Of a stretch of DNA of 64,000 bases, positions 44,881 to 56,064 are shown one piece after another. The stretch is from the NCBI GenBank assembly GCA_047967505.1, contig CM106538.1, one strand, 5' to 3'. The number at the start of each line of letters is the position of its first letter. Position 1 is the first letter of the stretch. The notes below the pieces were generated by a model. The model saw nothing but the letters and a program-made list of their open reading frames with translations, ran no database searches and had not been told where the DNA came from. The translations under genes and the position numbers were made by a program. Source of the DNA: Dipteris shenzhenensis. Lineage: Eukaryota; Polypodiophyta; Polypodiopsida; Gleicheniales.

Positions 44881-45151
44881 ATTTCTTACTAAACAATTGA
44901 TAGTGTCTAAAGACTCTTAAAACCCACAAGTTGGAGCCAAGTGCTATAGTGCATACATGCACCCTTGTTAGACTTGACTCCAATCTTATTAGCTTGATAC
45001 TAATCTATAGACATTAGTAGCAAGTTTCTCTTATGTCTTATAGATAGCTACACTTCTTGATAGACTAAGTATTCCCTAAAGAGTTCATGTTGGAAAGGAG
45101 AAGAGAGTCCAACATATTCTAGATTTTCAATAGTTTGTGGAGTGTCTAAGG

Positions 45152-47113
45152 TCAAGGGGCCAGCTGTTTGCCCTTGTCCTTTAGGAGGAAAGAGCGATAG
45201 TGTCCCAAAGCACTCAAGGGGAAATACACGGGGTAGAGGTGGTATTTCATGTAGAAGTAGCCAGGGAAACCTGTCCCAGTGAAGCAAGCCTCTCTCCACG
45301 ACCCATCTTCACATTGAGTCCTCAAGAGATAGCCCACACCAGCCTCGAGAGGCTCCCTCTCATACCTCCCCATTCCATCCCCTACAGCCAGGAGCCCCTC
45401 TATGCCCCATGCACTTTGTGAGGCTGTGGCACACTCGTTGTGCCCTTTGAGAGACACATCCTGGTAACTCCAGCAAGTCTCTCCCCACCCCCCGTCCCTT
45501 GCTTTGTTGTTTTTTTGGGCTTCCACCAGCCATTTGGCCCCTCGCTCCATCTCTGATCGATGTGCCTCTGGTGCTACCACAGACAAGGCAGCTAGCACTC
45601 GGCTCGTGCCGTAGATGTAGTTCACTCCCCATCTCCCAAACCAGCACCCTTCCCTCTCTTGCTCCTTGCGCAGATACGCCAGACCGCGTTTGATACAACT
45701 TGCTGGGAGTTGCTCTAGCTCGGGGTGCATCTTCAGCCTTCCCGCCATCTCCAGAACCCCCGCCGTTACGTCTGCAGTATTGGGGTCCGTCATCGCCTTT
45801 AGGTCACCGTAGGGCGTCTCGTTCAGCCAATTCTGATCGTTATCCCGATCATATGCCCCCCAACCACCTGCTTTGCACTGCAAGCTGCTTATCCAATCCA
45901 CTGCACGGGCGATGGCAGAACGCTTTGCGGGCTCGTTTGGAAGCTGAACGTCAGCCAGGGCCATCACTACACATGAAGTATCGTCGACATCGGGGTACCA
46001 GCGATTTTCGAACTGAAATGACCAGGCTCCAGCCCGGCTGCCTGCCATGCTTTTCACACGCCAGTCGCCCTCGGCCTGCAAAACCTGCATTTTCAGAAGC
46101 CATTGTCCAGCGCGCTGTAGGGCAGGGTGATGAGGAGCAAGTCCTGACTGCACTAGAGCGCGCATGGCCAGGGCAGTATCCCACACGCAAGACGTGCACG
46201 CCTGCATCCAGTAGTGTGTCTTCGTTTCCAGAGAAATGTTTCTAAGAGTCTCAAGAGCACGCTGGACTATGGGATCCGAAACGCTGTAATCCAGCACCTT
46301 GAGCGCCAGCAGAGTAAAATAAGTAGAAATAAACAAACCACCAAAGCCACCCGAGGTATCCTGCCGTCGGAGCAACCAGTTCTCTGCCGCTGCCAGACCT
46401 TTCTTTCGGAAGGGTACCAATTTGAAGCTCTCCGCAAGCTTGAAAGCACGATCGACGACAGTGAACAAATCTGTCCAATCTCCACGCCAGGGTCGCGAAT
46501 ACTGGGCTTCTTTCCGTGATCCCTCAACGTAAAGCTCATCCAGAGTGATAGCAGGGTCCGTTCGAAAGACGGGTCTTCGATCGAAAACGATAATCAAAGC
46601 GACGGTGCAAGACCGCGCCCAATAAGACATTTCGTAGATGTTGAATGGAATCCAGTTGGGAACTAACATCAGCCAAGGCGGGAGCGATGGAAGGCCACGC
46701 CAGTCGTAGCAGCCTAACAAAGCCAGGTTCATCTTCGTGAAAACACGAGTCTTGCTGATGCCACCTTTCTGGAGAATGAATTGCCGTGCGTTCTGAAGGG
46801 CTGGATCGGAGGCCGAGACATTCAACAGGCGGAGCGCCAAGTAGGCCTCCACCGAAGAACACAAGTGACCACCATCTCCGTAGAAAAGCTCCCAGCCCCC
46901 GTGTTCACACTGATGCTCTCGCAGATAGGTCTCCATCTTGTGCATCGGATGCGTGTCGTCTGTGCGAAGCAGTTTATACAGCATAACGGCTTCGGCTGTT
47001 TGGGTTACATTGCACTCTACTTCGGCGGACCAGTACCCTTCCGGATACTGAACTGACAAAAGATACTCTTGGGCCCGCTTGATGGCCTCCTCCAAGTTTG
47101 TTTGAGTGCTCAT
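45152..47113 (-). CDS. SHC: Squalene-hopene cyclase (bacterial-type triterpene cyclase), intact
   Basis: The enzyme cyclises squalene, by protonating a terminal double bond, to hopene- or hydroxyhopane-type triterpenes, probably at a membrane. The single frame has 653 codons without an intron, close to the roughly 630-690 usual for the family. The catalytic acid motif DVDDTS lies at residues 375-380, with Asp377 matching the proton donor. QW repeats lie near residues 13-28, 60-74, 242-258, 334-351, 403-418, 476-492, 524-543 and 591-606. WARSCTVAL (165-173) and the C-terminal YFPLSALGHY (630-639) are typical. The motif is DVDD as in squalene cyclases, not DCTAE as in plant oxidosqualene cyclases, and there is no long N-terminal extension. 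The ATG at 47113 is the first in frame. GC content is visibly higher than that of the flanks. The family is bacterial in origin and known in ferns. The exact product cannot be told from sequence. Confidence 0.95.
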   Translation of the reverse strand: MSTQTNLEEAIKRAQEYLLSVQYPEGYWSAEVECNVTQTAEAVMLYKLLRTDDTHPMHKMETYLREHQCEHGGWELFYGDGGHLCSSVEAYLALRLLNVSASDPALQNARQFILQKGGISKTRVFTKMNLALLGCYDWRGLPSLPPWLMLVPNWIPFNIYEMSYWARSCTVALIIVFDRRPVFRTDPAITLDELYVEGSRKEAQYSRPWRGDWTDLFTVVDRAFKLAESFKLVPFRKKGLAAAENWLLRRQDTSGGFGGLFISTYFTLLALKVLDYSVSDPIVQRALETLRNISLETKTHYWMQACTSCVWDTALAMRALVQSGLAPHHPALQRAGQWLLKMQVLQAEGDWRVKSMAGSRAGAWSFQFENRWYPDVDDTSCVVMALADVQLPNEPAKRSAIARAVDWISSLQCKAGGWGAYDRDNDQNWLNETPYGDLKAMTDPNTADVTAGVLEMAGRLKMHPELEQLPASCIKRGLAYLRKEQEREGCWFGRWGVNYIYGTSRVLAALSVVAPEAHRSEMERGAKWLVEAQKNNKARDGGWGETCWSYQDVSLKGHNECATASQSAWGIEGLLAVGDGMGRYEREPLEAGVGYLLRTQCEDGSWREACFTGTGFPGYFYMKYHLYPVYFPLSALGHYRSFLLKDKGKQLAP

Positions 47114-47181
47114 AGTTCCTAGGACAGCATAAAATTTCTGTGATTAGCCCAGGTTACAGTACGTTTTCTACGTAAAAAGTG

Positions 47182-47188
47182 TTATATA
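47182..47188 (-). promoter_or_regulatory. Likely TATA box of the cyclase gene
   Basis: TATATAA on the minus strand lies about 70 bases upstream of the ATG, leaving room for a start site about 30 bases downstream and a short leader. No experimental start is known here. Confidence 0.5.
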
Positions 47189-48631
47189 GAACACAAATCC
47201 AAAGACAACTGCACGAGCGATTGTTTGCAAACCTTGTACCTTCACTTGGTCAGTTATAGCTGGTGCAATATGATCTCTGCGCTTGGAAGAGTACTAAGGT
47301 CCAACTATCAAGCTCCAAAGATCTCGAAATTTTGAAAATCAAGCAAGGGACTCACCACTCAAATGTTTCGAACAGATCGTTTACGCAGAGGGCGTAGGGG
47401 GCGATGGAAGAATACGTGCCACGGTGCTACCATATAGTCTTCAAGTTCACAGTGCAAACGTCATTAGTTCAAAAAAGTTGATGGACGGTGCATAAATCCG
47501 GTGACAAAGAGTTCACCGGGTACAATCGGGAGTTTTTGTGGTCCCGGACCCTGGTATATCTTGTGATATGGTGGGTTTTTGGAATTTAAAAAATGACGCG
47601 AGTATATCTTGGGATATGGTGGCTCTCTAGAAATTCCAAAATGTCATTTCATGTTGTAAATCTACGGCCGCATTGGGCACATGCAAGTGCTCAGCACTTC
47701 CACCTTACACCTGGAAGATTCTTGGTTGTGAAATTAAGGAGGGAAAAGCCCAATGTTGGCTTTTCCCGTACATCGAGGGCCCCACGGGAAGCTTGTTGAT
47801 GGAGACACACAAGCCAATCATTTTGTGACAAGCTAGCTTTCCGTGCATTTTCTAGGTTTGATGGAGACTTGCACACACCTTCCAGCTTTGATGGAGACGC
47901 ACAGATATCTTCCAACTTCGATGTGATAGGCAAGCGTGTCGATTTGATCTTCTTGAAATGAAGAGCCGTATATCGTACGGTGGAGGTTCATTTATTTCTG
48001 ACCGCGGACCTTGATGTTAATGACACACATTGTAGTTGTTGGTTTATCACACTCTTTTTCTTTTCTTTTAAACTCTCCCAACAACTCTGGCAACGATGAT
48101 GTATCTAGGGCTATGCACACAATAGGCCATCCTAAGTGGCTTCCAATATTCAAATCTCAAAGGGGACGTTTCTAGCCAGAGTTGTTTCTATAACATTTCT
48201 AGCCAGAGTTGTTTCTAGCCAATTGAAACTAAAATATAATGTGGTAGTTTCACATACCTCCCTAGTAAATGATCCTAGCTCTGGCCTCCAAGGGTCTACA
48301 TGCCACATGGAAGGAAATATATATGATGGGAATGGGAAGATCCATATTCATTAATGGTTTGTATCCTATTTCCATCCCACCATGTGCTAGCGTTAAAAGA
48401 AGGGTCTACATGCCACATGGAAGGAAATATATATGATGGGAATGGGTAGACATGGTCGCATCCATATTCAATGATTTGTATCCTATCTCCATCCCACCAT
48501 GTGCTAGTGTTAAAAGAAATTGAGGATGCCTTAGGTGGTCCACCCCTCATTTGCAAGCCTTGGCCATGAAGGTGTTGTCACAACCTTGTAGCAACTCCTC
48601 TAGCAAATGAAGTTGGAGTAACTACAAGTTT
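47189..48631. other. Cyclase upstream region with local tandem duplications
   Basis: A unit with GTATATCTTGGGATATGGTGG is doubled at about 47550-47640. TTTGATGGAGAC-type units recur at 47790-47920. A segment of about 110 bases starting GGGTCTACATGCCACATGGA is duplicated at about 48290-48400 and 48402-48512. No gene is recognised in this 1.4 kb. Confidence 0.5.
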
Positions 48632-48853
48632 GTGCATTTCGTCACGATGAACTGCTTGACATCAGAAAGATCAGAGAAGCTGGTTTACCCTTATGTGAAT
48701 GGTAGGGTGTCAAACGATGTGAAAGGGGTGTACAGTGATGGTGATATGCCAAAGTGGGTACACACAGATCTTCCAGGTCCCTTCCATGATGCCCCTATAC
48801 TTACACACCCTGAACCAAATTCTAGTGACTCAGAAGAAGAGACATTGTTGTGA
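48632..48853 (+). CDS. Hypothetical C-terminal frame in TE-E
   Basis: The 73-residue frame contains VYPYVNGRVSNDVKGVYSDG and an acidic end (SSDSEEETLL) like the tails of plant transposases. It lies convergent to the zinc-finger frame at 49404-49950, as in two-gene DNA transposons. The family is not recognised. Confidence 0.25.
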   Translation: MHFVTMNCLTSERSEKLVYPYVNGRVSNDVKGVYSDGDMPKWVHTDLPGPFHDAPILTHPEPNSSDSEEETLL

Positions 48854-49403
48854 TGCATGGTTGTGTTAGATAAATTTACAATTGGCGGTAAAATGCAAAT
48901 GAGACATTGCAATTAAAATGTTACAATTCTTTTAAAATGCAATCCTTTTAAAATGCAATTCTTTTAAAATACAAATTTATTCAAAATGCAATTTATTTGA
49001 TAGGTAATTCATCATGTATATCGTGTTTGTTGGAGGCTGGAGCAATGTGCGCTAGCGATTGATGAAGTTATAAATCTGTGAATCTTTCCAAGCACGCTTT
49101 GCATAGGGAGCTTAAACCCCATCAAAGTGTGCATGAAAGATTTATAATTTCAGGAATGGCTAATTTTGTGACAATTTACATTTCACCAAACATCACAATT
49201 TACATTTCACCAAACATGACAACGGCTTGTGGTCATATTACATAAGTTCAAAGTGTACACAAGCTAACTTTTAGATTTTGGGCAAAGTATACATGTGCTC
49301 TGTTTGCAAAATTTATAATTACATTTGAGGTGTCCAAAAGATTACAAGTGATGCCCATTTTCCAAATATTTAAAGAACCAAAAAATCATCCCATTTGACA
49401 CTT

Positions 49404-49950
49404 CTATGAGGGTGTGTTGATTCGGAGGTCCACATGGACATATGGGACCTCTAATCTTTGCAACCAAGGATCCGGTAAAAATTTTGCTCCAATGCCAAGA
49501 ACGCCATACAATTGCTTGGCTTGAGGATCATTACAGGCTGGACATGCACTCCTAAGCTTTAACATTTTTGCCAAAATACCAAGTGAAATCGATGGTGGCA
49601 TGAGAGCGATAGTATCCAATCGTCGTATCAAAGTGATTATGGCATATTGGACATAAAGGCCCATCATCCACAAAGGTAATACACATCAAAAGGGTGGAGG
49701 GATTTCTGGCACCCAAGCCCATAAAATTAGGATCCAAGCTATAAACACAGCCTCCATCTTCAATGTGTTGGAGTGAAGCTTGTGCATCTCGTGCTTGCTG
49801 AGAATACGCAGCAGATATGTGGCATTGCTCCTTGTAGGTATTTTGGAGGTCTTGCCTCTGTTTGGTCTGTTGGAGCATTGCATTCAAGTGATTCACTTCA
49901 GTAAGAAGCCGCTCGTTCTCACTCGTCCCTGTCGATATTCAGACATAGTT
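49404..49950 (-). pseudogene. Coiled-coil and zinc-finger-like protein of TE-E
   Basis: The minus strand reads NHLNAMLQQTKQRQDLQNTY and a Gln-rich segment likely to be coiled coil, then DGPLCPICHNHFD and RSACPACNDPQAKQ, two C-x2-C pairs that could bind zinc. Two overlapping frames (49552-49896 and 49404-49673) show one frameshift. A decayed copy lies at 26920-27235 on the same strand. A role as the second protein of TE-E is inferred from its conservation in both copies only. Confidence 0.4.
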
Positions 49951-50036
49951 CACACACTATGATGCTTGGAAATGTGACATCTTCCCGCAATGCACTTTGT
50001 GGCGTAGGCTGTGGACCCTCTGCACCGTCTCCCCCC

Positions 50037-50436
50037 TGAGAAGATAGTGGGAGAGAGGCAAGGAGTCTCACTTGTGGCTTTCTCACATGCACAATGGGGG
50101 AATACACAAAAAGGTGGAGGCTGAAAACAGTTTTCCTCTTCTTAGTTGTGTAAGCCAAAAGAACTCTAGTACAAAGAAATAGAAGAACCCTATATGTGGG
50201 TCTCAAACCAAACTCAACTAACTAAGGTGGCATACTAACTAAGCCACGATCTAGTGTAGATAAGGATAGCTGTCATCCAGCTATTATTCGTGGGCAGTGT
50301 ACCAACCGCATCTCCAGCTAACAAGTTGGTGACATAAATACACAACGGTCACCCTGGCATATCGCGAGTGGAGCTCGATATCTCAACACACAACGGTCAC
50401 CCTGGCATATCGCGAGTGGAGCTCGATATCTCAACA
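50037..50436 (-). repeat. copia-B 3' LTR (left) with a 48-bp tandem duplication
   Basis: This LTR has 400 bases against 352 in the partner. The surplus is a second copy of the end segment containing CGGTCACCCTGGCATATCGC (50341-50388 and 50389-50436). The inside edge abuts the polypurine tract. Confidence 0.9.
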
Positions 50437-52574
50437 CTCCCCCTCGAGCTCAATCCCAATTCTTGCACACCAAGCAGGTCTCTGAACTTGCGCAGCTTCT
50501 CTGCGCCCAATGCTTTGGTGAATATGTCAGATACCTGATCCTCTGTGCTGACATAAACTAGATCAATAAGACCTAGTAAAACCTTCTCCCGCACATAGTG
50601 ATAATGCACCTCAATGTGCTTTGTTCTAGCATGAAAGACTGGGTTCTTTGCCAAGTGTATACTGCTCATGTTGTCACAATAAATGACAACTGGCCCATCT
50701 GTAGACTGATGCATATCATAGAGTAGCTTATGCAACCAAGCTACCTCACATGCAGCCATTGCTGCACCCCTGTACTTAGCCTCTGTGCTCGACAAGGCAA
50801 CTGTAGGCTGTTTCTTGCTGCTCCAAGTGACTGCAGCACTCCCAAAAGAGAACACATACCCACTGGTAGATCGTCTATCAAAAATACTACCAGCCCAATC
50901 AGCATCAGTGTATCCATGCAACTGTATCTGAACCCCAGCCTCATAAAATAGTCCATACTGCAATGTGGACTTCACATACCTGAGTATGCGTCTAGCCGCA
51001 TCCAAATGCGGTTTCCTTGGAGCCTGCATAAACTGACTTACCAACCCAACAGCATAGCTCAAATCTGGCCTGGTAATAGTCATGTAAATCAAACTTCCTA
51101 CTATGCGTCTGTACATAGTAGGGTCTTCCAGAAGCTCACTTGCATCTGCGCTCAGCTTCACATTCTGCTCCAAAGGAACTGAAATAGGCTTACAGCCTGT
51201 CATCCCATATTTGGACAGCATGTCCAATCCATACTGCCTCTGCAAGAGCTGTATCCCACTTGGTGATCTAATCACCTCAATGCCCAAGAAATAACGCAGC
51301 TCTCCCAAATCCTTCATCTCAAACTTTTGCCTCAATAGCATTTTCACATGAAGGATATCTTCATCACTATCACCTGTGATGATCAAATCATCAACATAAA
51401 TTACCAGCAGCATAATCCCTTTCTCTGTTTTTCTCACATAGAGTGAGAAATCTGCCTTGGAAATCTGAAAGCCAATAGTGACAAGATACTGTCCTATCTT
51501 GTCAGACCATGCTCTAGGTGCTTGCTTCAAGCCATACAAGGCTTTCTTCAACCTACAAACAAACTCAGGATGAGTAGCATGAACATAACCTGCTGGCTGC
51601 TCCATAAAGACCTCTTCTTGCAAATCACCATGCAAGAAGGCATTCTTTACATCCATCTGATGTAAAGACCATCCCTTTGATGTAGCCATAGCAATGGCTG
51701 CTCTTACGGTTGCCATCCTTGCAACCGGGCTGAAAGTTTCTTCATAATCAATGCCATATGTCTGTGCATACCCCTTGACAACTAATCTTGCCTTGTATCT
51801 ATTCACAGAACCATCTGCATTGTGCTTGATCTTATAAACCGACTTACAGCCAATTGCATTCTTGTCTTCAGGCAAAGGCACCAATTCCCATGTAGCATTA
51901 GCATCCAAGGCATCCATTTCTTCATCCATGGCTTTCTCCCATTTTTCATTTCCCATGGCTTGCTCAAAAGAAGTGGGTTCTGGTTCCTGTATCACTTTGA
52001 CCATATAGGCATAGTGAATGGCTGTAAATCCATCATATTTCAGCCTATCCACAGGATACCTAACCCTGGTAGACCTGCGCAAAATAGGCTCACTTCCAGG
52101 TGCTCTCAAAACATCCCTGGTCTTCCTTACTCCAGGTGTAACAACAGAAGGAATACCCAACTCATCATCAATGCTTTGCTCTGAGCCACTGGATTCACCA
52201 TCCACAGAAGAGTGACCTACATTCACATCAAACATGGGCTGATCTACCTTCTCTTTTCCTTTTCGTGATACCTGCGTACCACTCTCTACATTGCTTTGAG
52301 GGGATTCTTCTGATCTCAATCTACCTATCCATGGCGAAGTATGTGAACCACTGGTAGAGGACACTCTAGGTCCACTGATATTTTGTGATTGCTGCTGTGC
52401 ATTCTGTGCAGCATTACCATTTTGTGCATCTACATCAATCATCACATTTACTGGTTTATACCAGCTACTCATCTCATCAAAAACAACATCTCTGCTCACT
52501 GTGAACTTACGTGTAGAAGGGTTATAGCATCTATACCCTTTCTGCTGCCCCTTTCTGCTGCAGAGAATAACCAA
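50397..52574 (-). pseudogene. copia-B reverse transcriptase and RNase H
   Basis: This open frame of 725 codons begins in the linker after integrase. The reverse transcriptase reads WELVPLPEDKNAIGCKSVYK (about 230-250), the DVKNAFLHGDL box (308-318) and the catalytic LLVIYVDDLIITG box (390-401). RNase H follows with DADWAG, SSTEAKYRGAA and CDNMSSIHLAKNPVFHARTK. The stop codon lies 40 bases inside the LTR. The frame is open, but it is cut from integrase by a 13-base duplication (CAGCAGAAAGGGG) near 52545-52570 that shifts the frame. Confidence 0.9.
50437..50445 (-). promoter_or_regulatory. copia-B polypurine tract
   Basis: GAGGGGGAG on the minus strand stands immediately before TGTTGAG of the 3' LTR, the expected plus-strand primer. 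Confidence 0.85.
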
Positions 52575-53508
52575 TAAAGACGCACTTCTCAGCTTTTGGA
52601 TCCAACTTGGACCTCAACTGATCTGGCACATGGACATAGGCAATGCAACCAAAAATCTTCAAATGAGAAATATCCGGTTTCCTACCAGTATACATCTCCT
52701 CAGGCGTCATGCCATGTATTGCTGCAGTGGGAGTCCTGTTCATTATATAGACTACTGTAGCAACTGCTTCAGCCCAATAATAATCTGGTAGATCTTTTTC
52801 ATTTAGCATAGCCCGAGATACCTCTCCAATATGCCTGTTTTTTCTTTCTACAATTCCATTTTGCTGTGGGGTATGACTGCATGAATATTGCTACTTTATA
52901 CCATGCTCCTGCAAGAACCTTGCAAACTCATTTGAGAGGTACTCTCCCCCTCCATCTGACCTTAGGCATTTTATTTGTAGGCCTGTTTCTTTTTCAACCA
53001 TAGCTTTGAAAGCTTTGAAGTGCCCAAACACTTCACTTTTCTTTTTCATAAAATACACCCACAGTTTTCTGCTGAAGTCATCAATAAATGTGACAAAATA
53101 GTGACAGCCTCCAATAGATGCAGCTTTTGTAGTCCACACATCAGAGTGGATTAATTCCAATGGCTTTTTACTCTCTTGAACATGCCTAGGAAAAGGTTTC
53201 CTTGCCTGTTTCCCAAATTGACAGGCTTCACAAACCTTGTGCATTTCTGCAACCTTGAATTTTGGCAATCCTACAACAATATTTTGGGCTTGCATTGATT
53301 TAAGTCGCTGTATATTAACATGACCAATGCGTTTGTGCCAGATATCAATATCTGCAACTACACCGGTCCCATGTGCAAACATTGCTGCACTCAATTCAGG
53401 CATGTCTGCATCCAACGTAAACATCCTGCCCTTCTTCTTTCCTTTTGCTATCAAGCGACCGTTATTTTTCATATCCTCAACAAAGCATCCATGAGGATTA
53501 AATCTAAC
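52531..53508 (-). pseudogene. copia-B integrase
   Basis: The pre-integrase zinc site reads HKRIGHVNIQRLKSM ... CEACQFGKQ. The core has HSDVWTTK and FVTFIDDFSRK, then LRSDGGGEYLSNEF, then after a TAG stop (52891-52893) the PQQNGIVERKNRHI segment with the catalytic Glu. All three acidic residues are present. The domain ends KCVFIGYS before the frameshift. Confidence 0.9.
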
Positions 53509-54784
53509 CTACAAGCCCTGCTCAACCATTTGACCAACAGAAACCAGGTTCTTGGTGATGTTCGGGACATGAAATACATCAGACAAGTATTTCTTTTTCC
53601 CATCCTGCATAGACAAAGGAATTTTGCCAATCTGCACAATAGGATGTGCAGTATCATCACCAGTCTCCACAAATCCTGGTTTTTCCATTTTTCTTGCATC
53701 CTGCATCCATTCAGCGTGACCTGTCATGTGGTTTGATGCACCTGAGTCAACATACCACACATCATTGCTTTCTTCTACACTTGTTACAGAATTTGTCATA
53801 TGCTGCACCATAAATAGATGCTCATTTCTATCATCACCCTGCCTGCTAGAAGATGCATAATTGCCTTGCTGCAATTTTCCATTCATAATGTCATTCTGCT
53901 TTTTGTAGCAGTCCTTAGCCATATGACCCATTTTGCCACAATAGTAGCATTCAACATTGCTGTTTGCATTTTGGCTTCTCTGCCATCCACCACGGCCTCT
54001 TTGGCTCCCCCTGCCTCTAGAGTTACCACGTCCTCTTGCATAGGACTGGTTTTCTTGCGTTTGCTACATATTCTGATTTCTACCATGGCCTGTAGATCGG
54101 CCTGCTCTACCTCTGCCTCTACCTCTGCCAGCATTTGAGTAGAAGACATTTTCTCTTGAAGTTCCTGCTGAAGAAGATGCACCACCATTTCTTTGCTCTT
54201 CAGAAATTAGAAGAGCAATCAACTCCTCAAAATCAGGAAATTTTTCACGGACGGCAATGGATGTCTGGAACTGTGCATAATCCTAGACCATTCAAGGTCA
54301 TAGAGACCAAATCGTCATCATTCACTGGCGACCCAATGGAAGCAAGTGCATCTGTAATTTTCTTCACTTTCATGTGGTAGTCATTTATGCTCAAATTTTC
54401 TCTCTGCACATTGTGCAACTCCTGTTTGAGTTGCATTTTCCTGGCTTGCGTATTTGTGCTGTACATTTTTGCCAAAGTATCCCATGCCTCCTTTGGCGTA
54501 TTCGCATCCTGAATATGCACAATCATGGAGTCCGAAATACTGATAGACAGCCAGTACATAACTTTCCTGGCTCTCTCATGCCATCCTTTGAATGCCTGCA
54601 TTTCCTGTTGACTGGGAACATTAGGAAGAACAGGTTCTTCTTCATTTCCTGTAATGAACTCCCAATAGCCTTTTCCCATCAAGAAATTCGTCATTCTAAA
54701 CTTCCATGCCTGGAAGTTGTTCTTGTCAAGCTTTTCAGTGACAATCTGTGAAAGAGAATCAGATGCCATTATAGAACACTGCAA
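53509..54784 (-). pseudogene. copia-B gag, zinc knuckle and protease
   Basis: Gag begins MASDSLSQIVTEKLDKNNFQ, with the copia gag pattern (WDTLAKMYS, LKQELHNVQ, ITDALASIGSPV). A frameshift lies near 54285. Arg/Gly-rich repeats follow, a TAG at 54064-54066, then CYYCGKMGHMAKDC (about 53910-53955) and the protease WYVDSGASNHMTG near 53730-53760. A TAG at 53509-53511 ends the frame before integrase. The D-S-G-A active site is intact. Confidence 0.9.
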
Positions 54785-55302
54785 AATATTCTGTCACTGC
54801 AAAAAACACAGCTTTTGCCTCACACGGGCAGAACTACAAAACTGACGAAAGTGGTATTTCACCACACAGTCACTTTCTAGTGACGATTTTGCATCAACAG
54901 GCAACAGGCATGAATCTGCAACTCCCAATATCTCTGCACACAGGCATACGATGCAATTTCTGCGGCACCTTTCCACCGGCTAGCTGCGCAGTGGTCGCAC
55001 AACAAAAAAACAGGGCCTTTTTCTGAGTGCCTGCGAAGAACTTCCGCCGTCAAAACGAGCCCCGAAACGGCCTCAAATCTGAAAAATAAAGTCACTAAGG
55101 GCTTCGCCCACTCCCGCAGCATATACTGCGCTCTCGCCACACCGCGAAGGGCGTCTCAATCTGAAACAGTGCACTCCTGCACTTCTGGCTATGCTACCTG
55201 CAGAGATTTGCTCCCAAACTCGAAATAGGAAAGCAACACTAGTCCTCTTACTAGGACACCACGAACTTGGCTTGCTTTCTTGAGCTCCTTACCACGAACA
55301 AG

Positions 55303-55314
55303 GCTCTGATACCA
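55303..55314 (-). promoter_or_regulatory. copia-B primer-binding site
   Basis: TGGTATCAGAGC on the minus strand directly follows the 5' LTR end, complementary to the initiator-Met tRNA 3' end. Confidence 0.9.
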
Positions 55315-55666
55315 TGAGAAGATAGTGGGAGAGAGGGAAGGAGTCTCACTTGTGGCTTTCTCACATGCACAATGGGGGAATACACACAAAGGTGGAGGCT
55401 GAAAACAGTTTTCCTCTTCTTAGTTGTGTAAGCCAAAAGAACTCTAGTACAAAGAAATAGAAGAACCCTATATGTGGGTCTCAAACCAAACTCAACTAAC
55501 TAAGGTGGCATACTAACTGAGCCACGATCTAGTGTAGATAAGGATAGCTGTCATCCAGCTATTATTTGTGGGCGGTGTACCAACCGCATCTCCAGCTAAC
55601 AAGTCGGTGACATAAATACACAACGGTCACCCTGGCATATCGCGAGTGGAGCTCGATATCTCAACA
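55315..55666 (-). repeat. copia-B 5' LTR (right)
   Basis: This 352-bp LTR ends at TGTTGAGATATC on the minus strand (55666) and is followed by CCCCC. It lacks the 48-bp duplication of the partner. Confidence 0.9.
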
Positions 55667-55671
55667 CCCCC

Positions 55672-55995
55672 TCTACACCTTCATCTCTCATGGCTTCATG
55701 CACATTCATGAATAGTTTAGAACTTGTCATTGAAACTACACAGATGCAAAATATGGCTAATGAATACACTATGTATCATATAACAACTATGAGCACAGAT
55801 GGAACAAAATGGCATGTACTTCACGCACCTAAAGTCGGGCTTCCCACATCAGCAAGTGCTGCTGCACCAATGAGGATAGTGGTGGCACCAATTGTCCTTA
55901 GTTGCAATGACTTTTTGCTATGTGTTCTGGATTGGCAAGCAAAGTCTACAATCACGTCAAGCACAAATTTTGCATACAACATCTTTGCAAAGTAG
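55672..55995 (+). CDS. Conserved unknown frame in TE-E (copy 2)
   Basis: This is the same frame as at 27345-27679, with NMANEYTMYHI and TKWHVLHAPKVGLPTS. It directly follows the copia-B insertion, so its upstream part lies left of 50037 in the undisturbed element. Function is not recognised. Confidence 0.35.
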   Translation, partial: STPSSLMASCTFMNSLELVIETTQMQNMANEYTMYHITTMSTDGTKWHVLHAPKVGLPTSASAAAPMRIVVAPIVLSCNDFLLCVLDWQAKSTITSSTNFAYNIFAK

Positions 55996-56064
55996 AGTGG
56001 CATAGCTCCTCTATGAGGCTTATCTCATTTTATCATGCAACGAATATAATATGCATTCTCCCTC

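Larger units (their letters stand above)
50037..55666 (-). mobile_element. copia-B: nearly complete Ty1/copia retrotransposon
   Basis: Two LTRs (50037-50436 and 55315-55666) start TGTTGAGATATC and end ATCTTCTCA on the minus strand. They flank a primer-binding site, gag, protease, integrase, reverse transcriptase, RNase H and a polypurine tract in the Ty1/copia order. The target duplication is CCCCC (50032-50036 and 55667-55671). Apart from a 48-bp duplication in the left LTR, the LTRs differ at about half a dozen positions. Insertion is therefore recent, but coding is already broken. Confidence 0.95.

Noticed and set aside
45700-46245. 181-codon and other antisense frames over the cyclase gene
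   Set aside because: They are shadows of the cyclase reading frame and show no motifs of their own.
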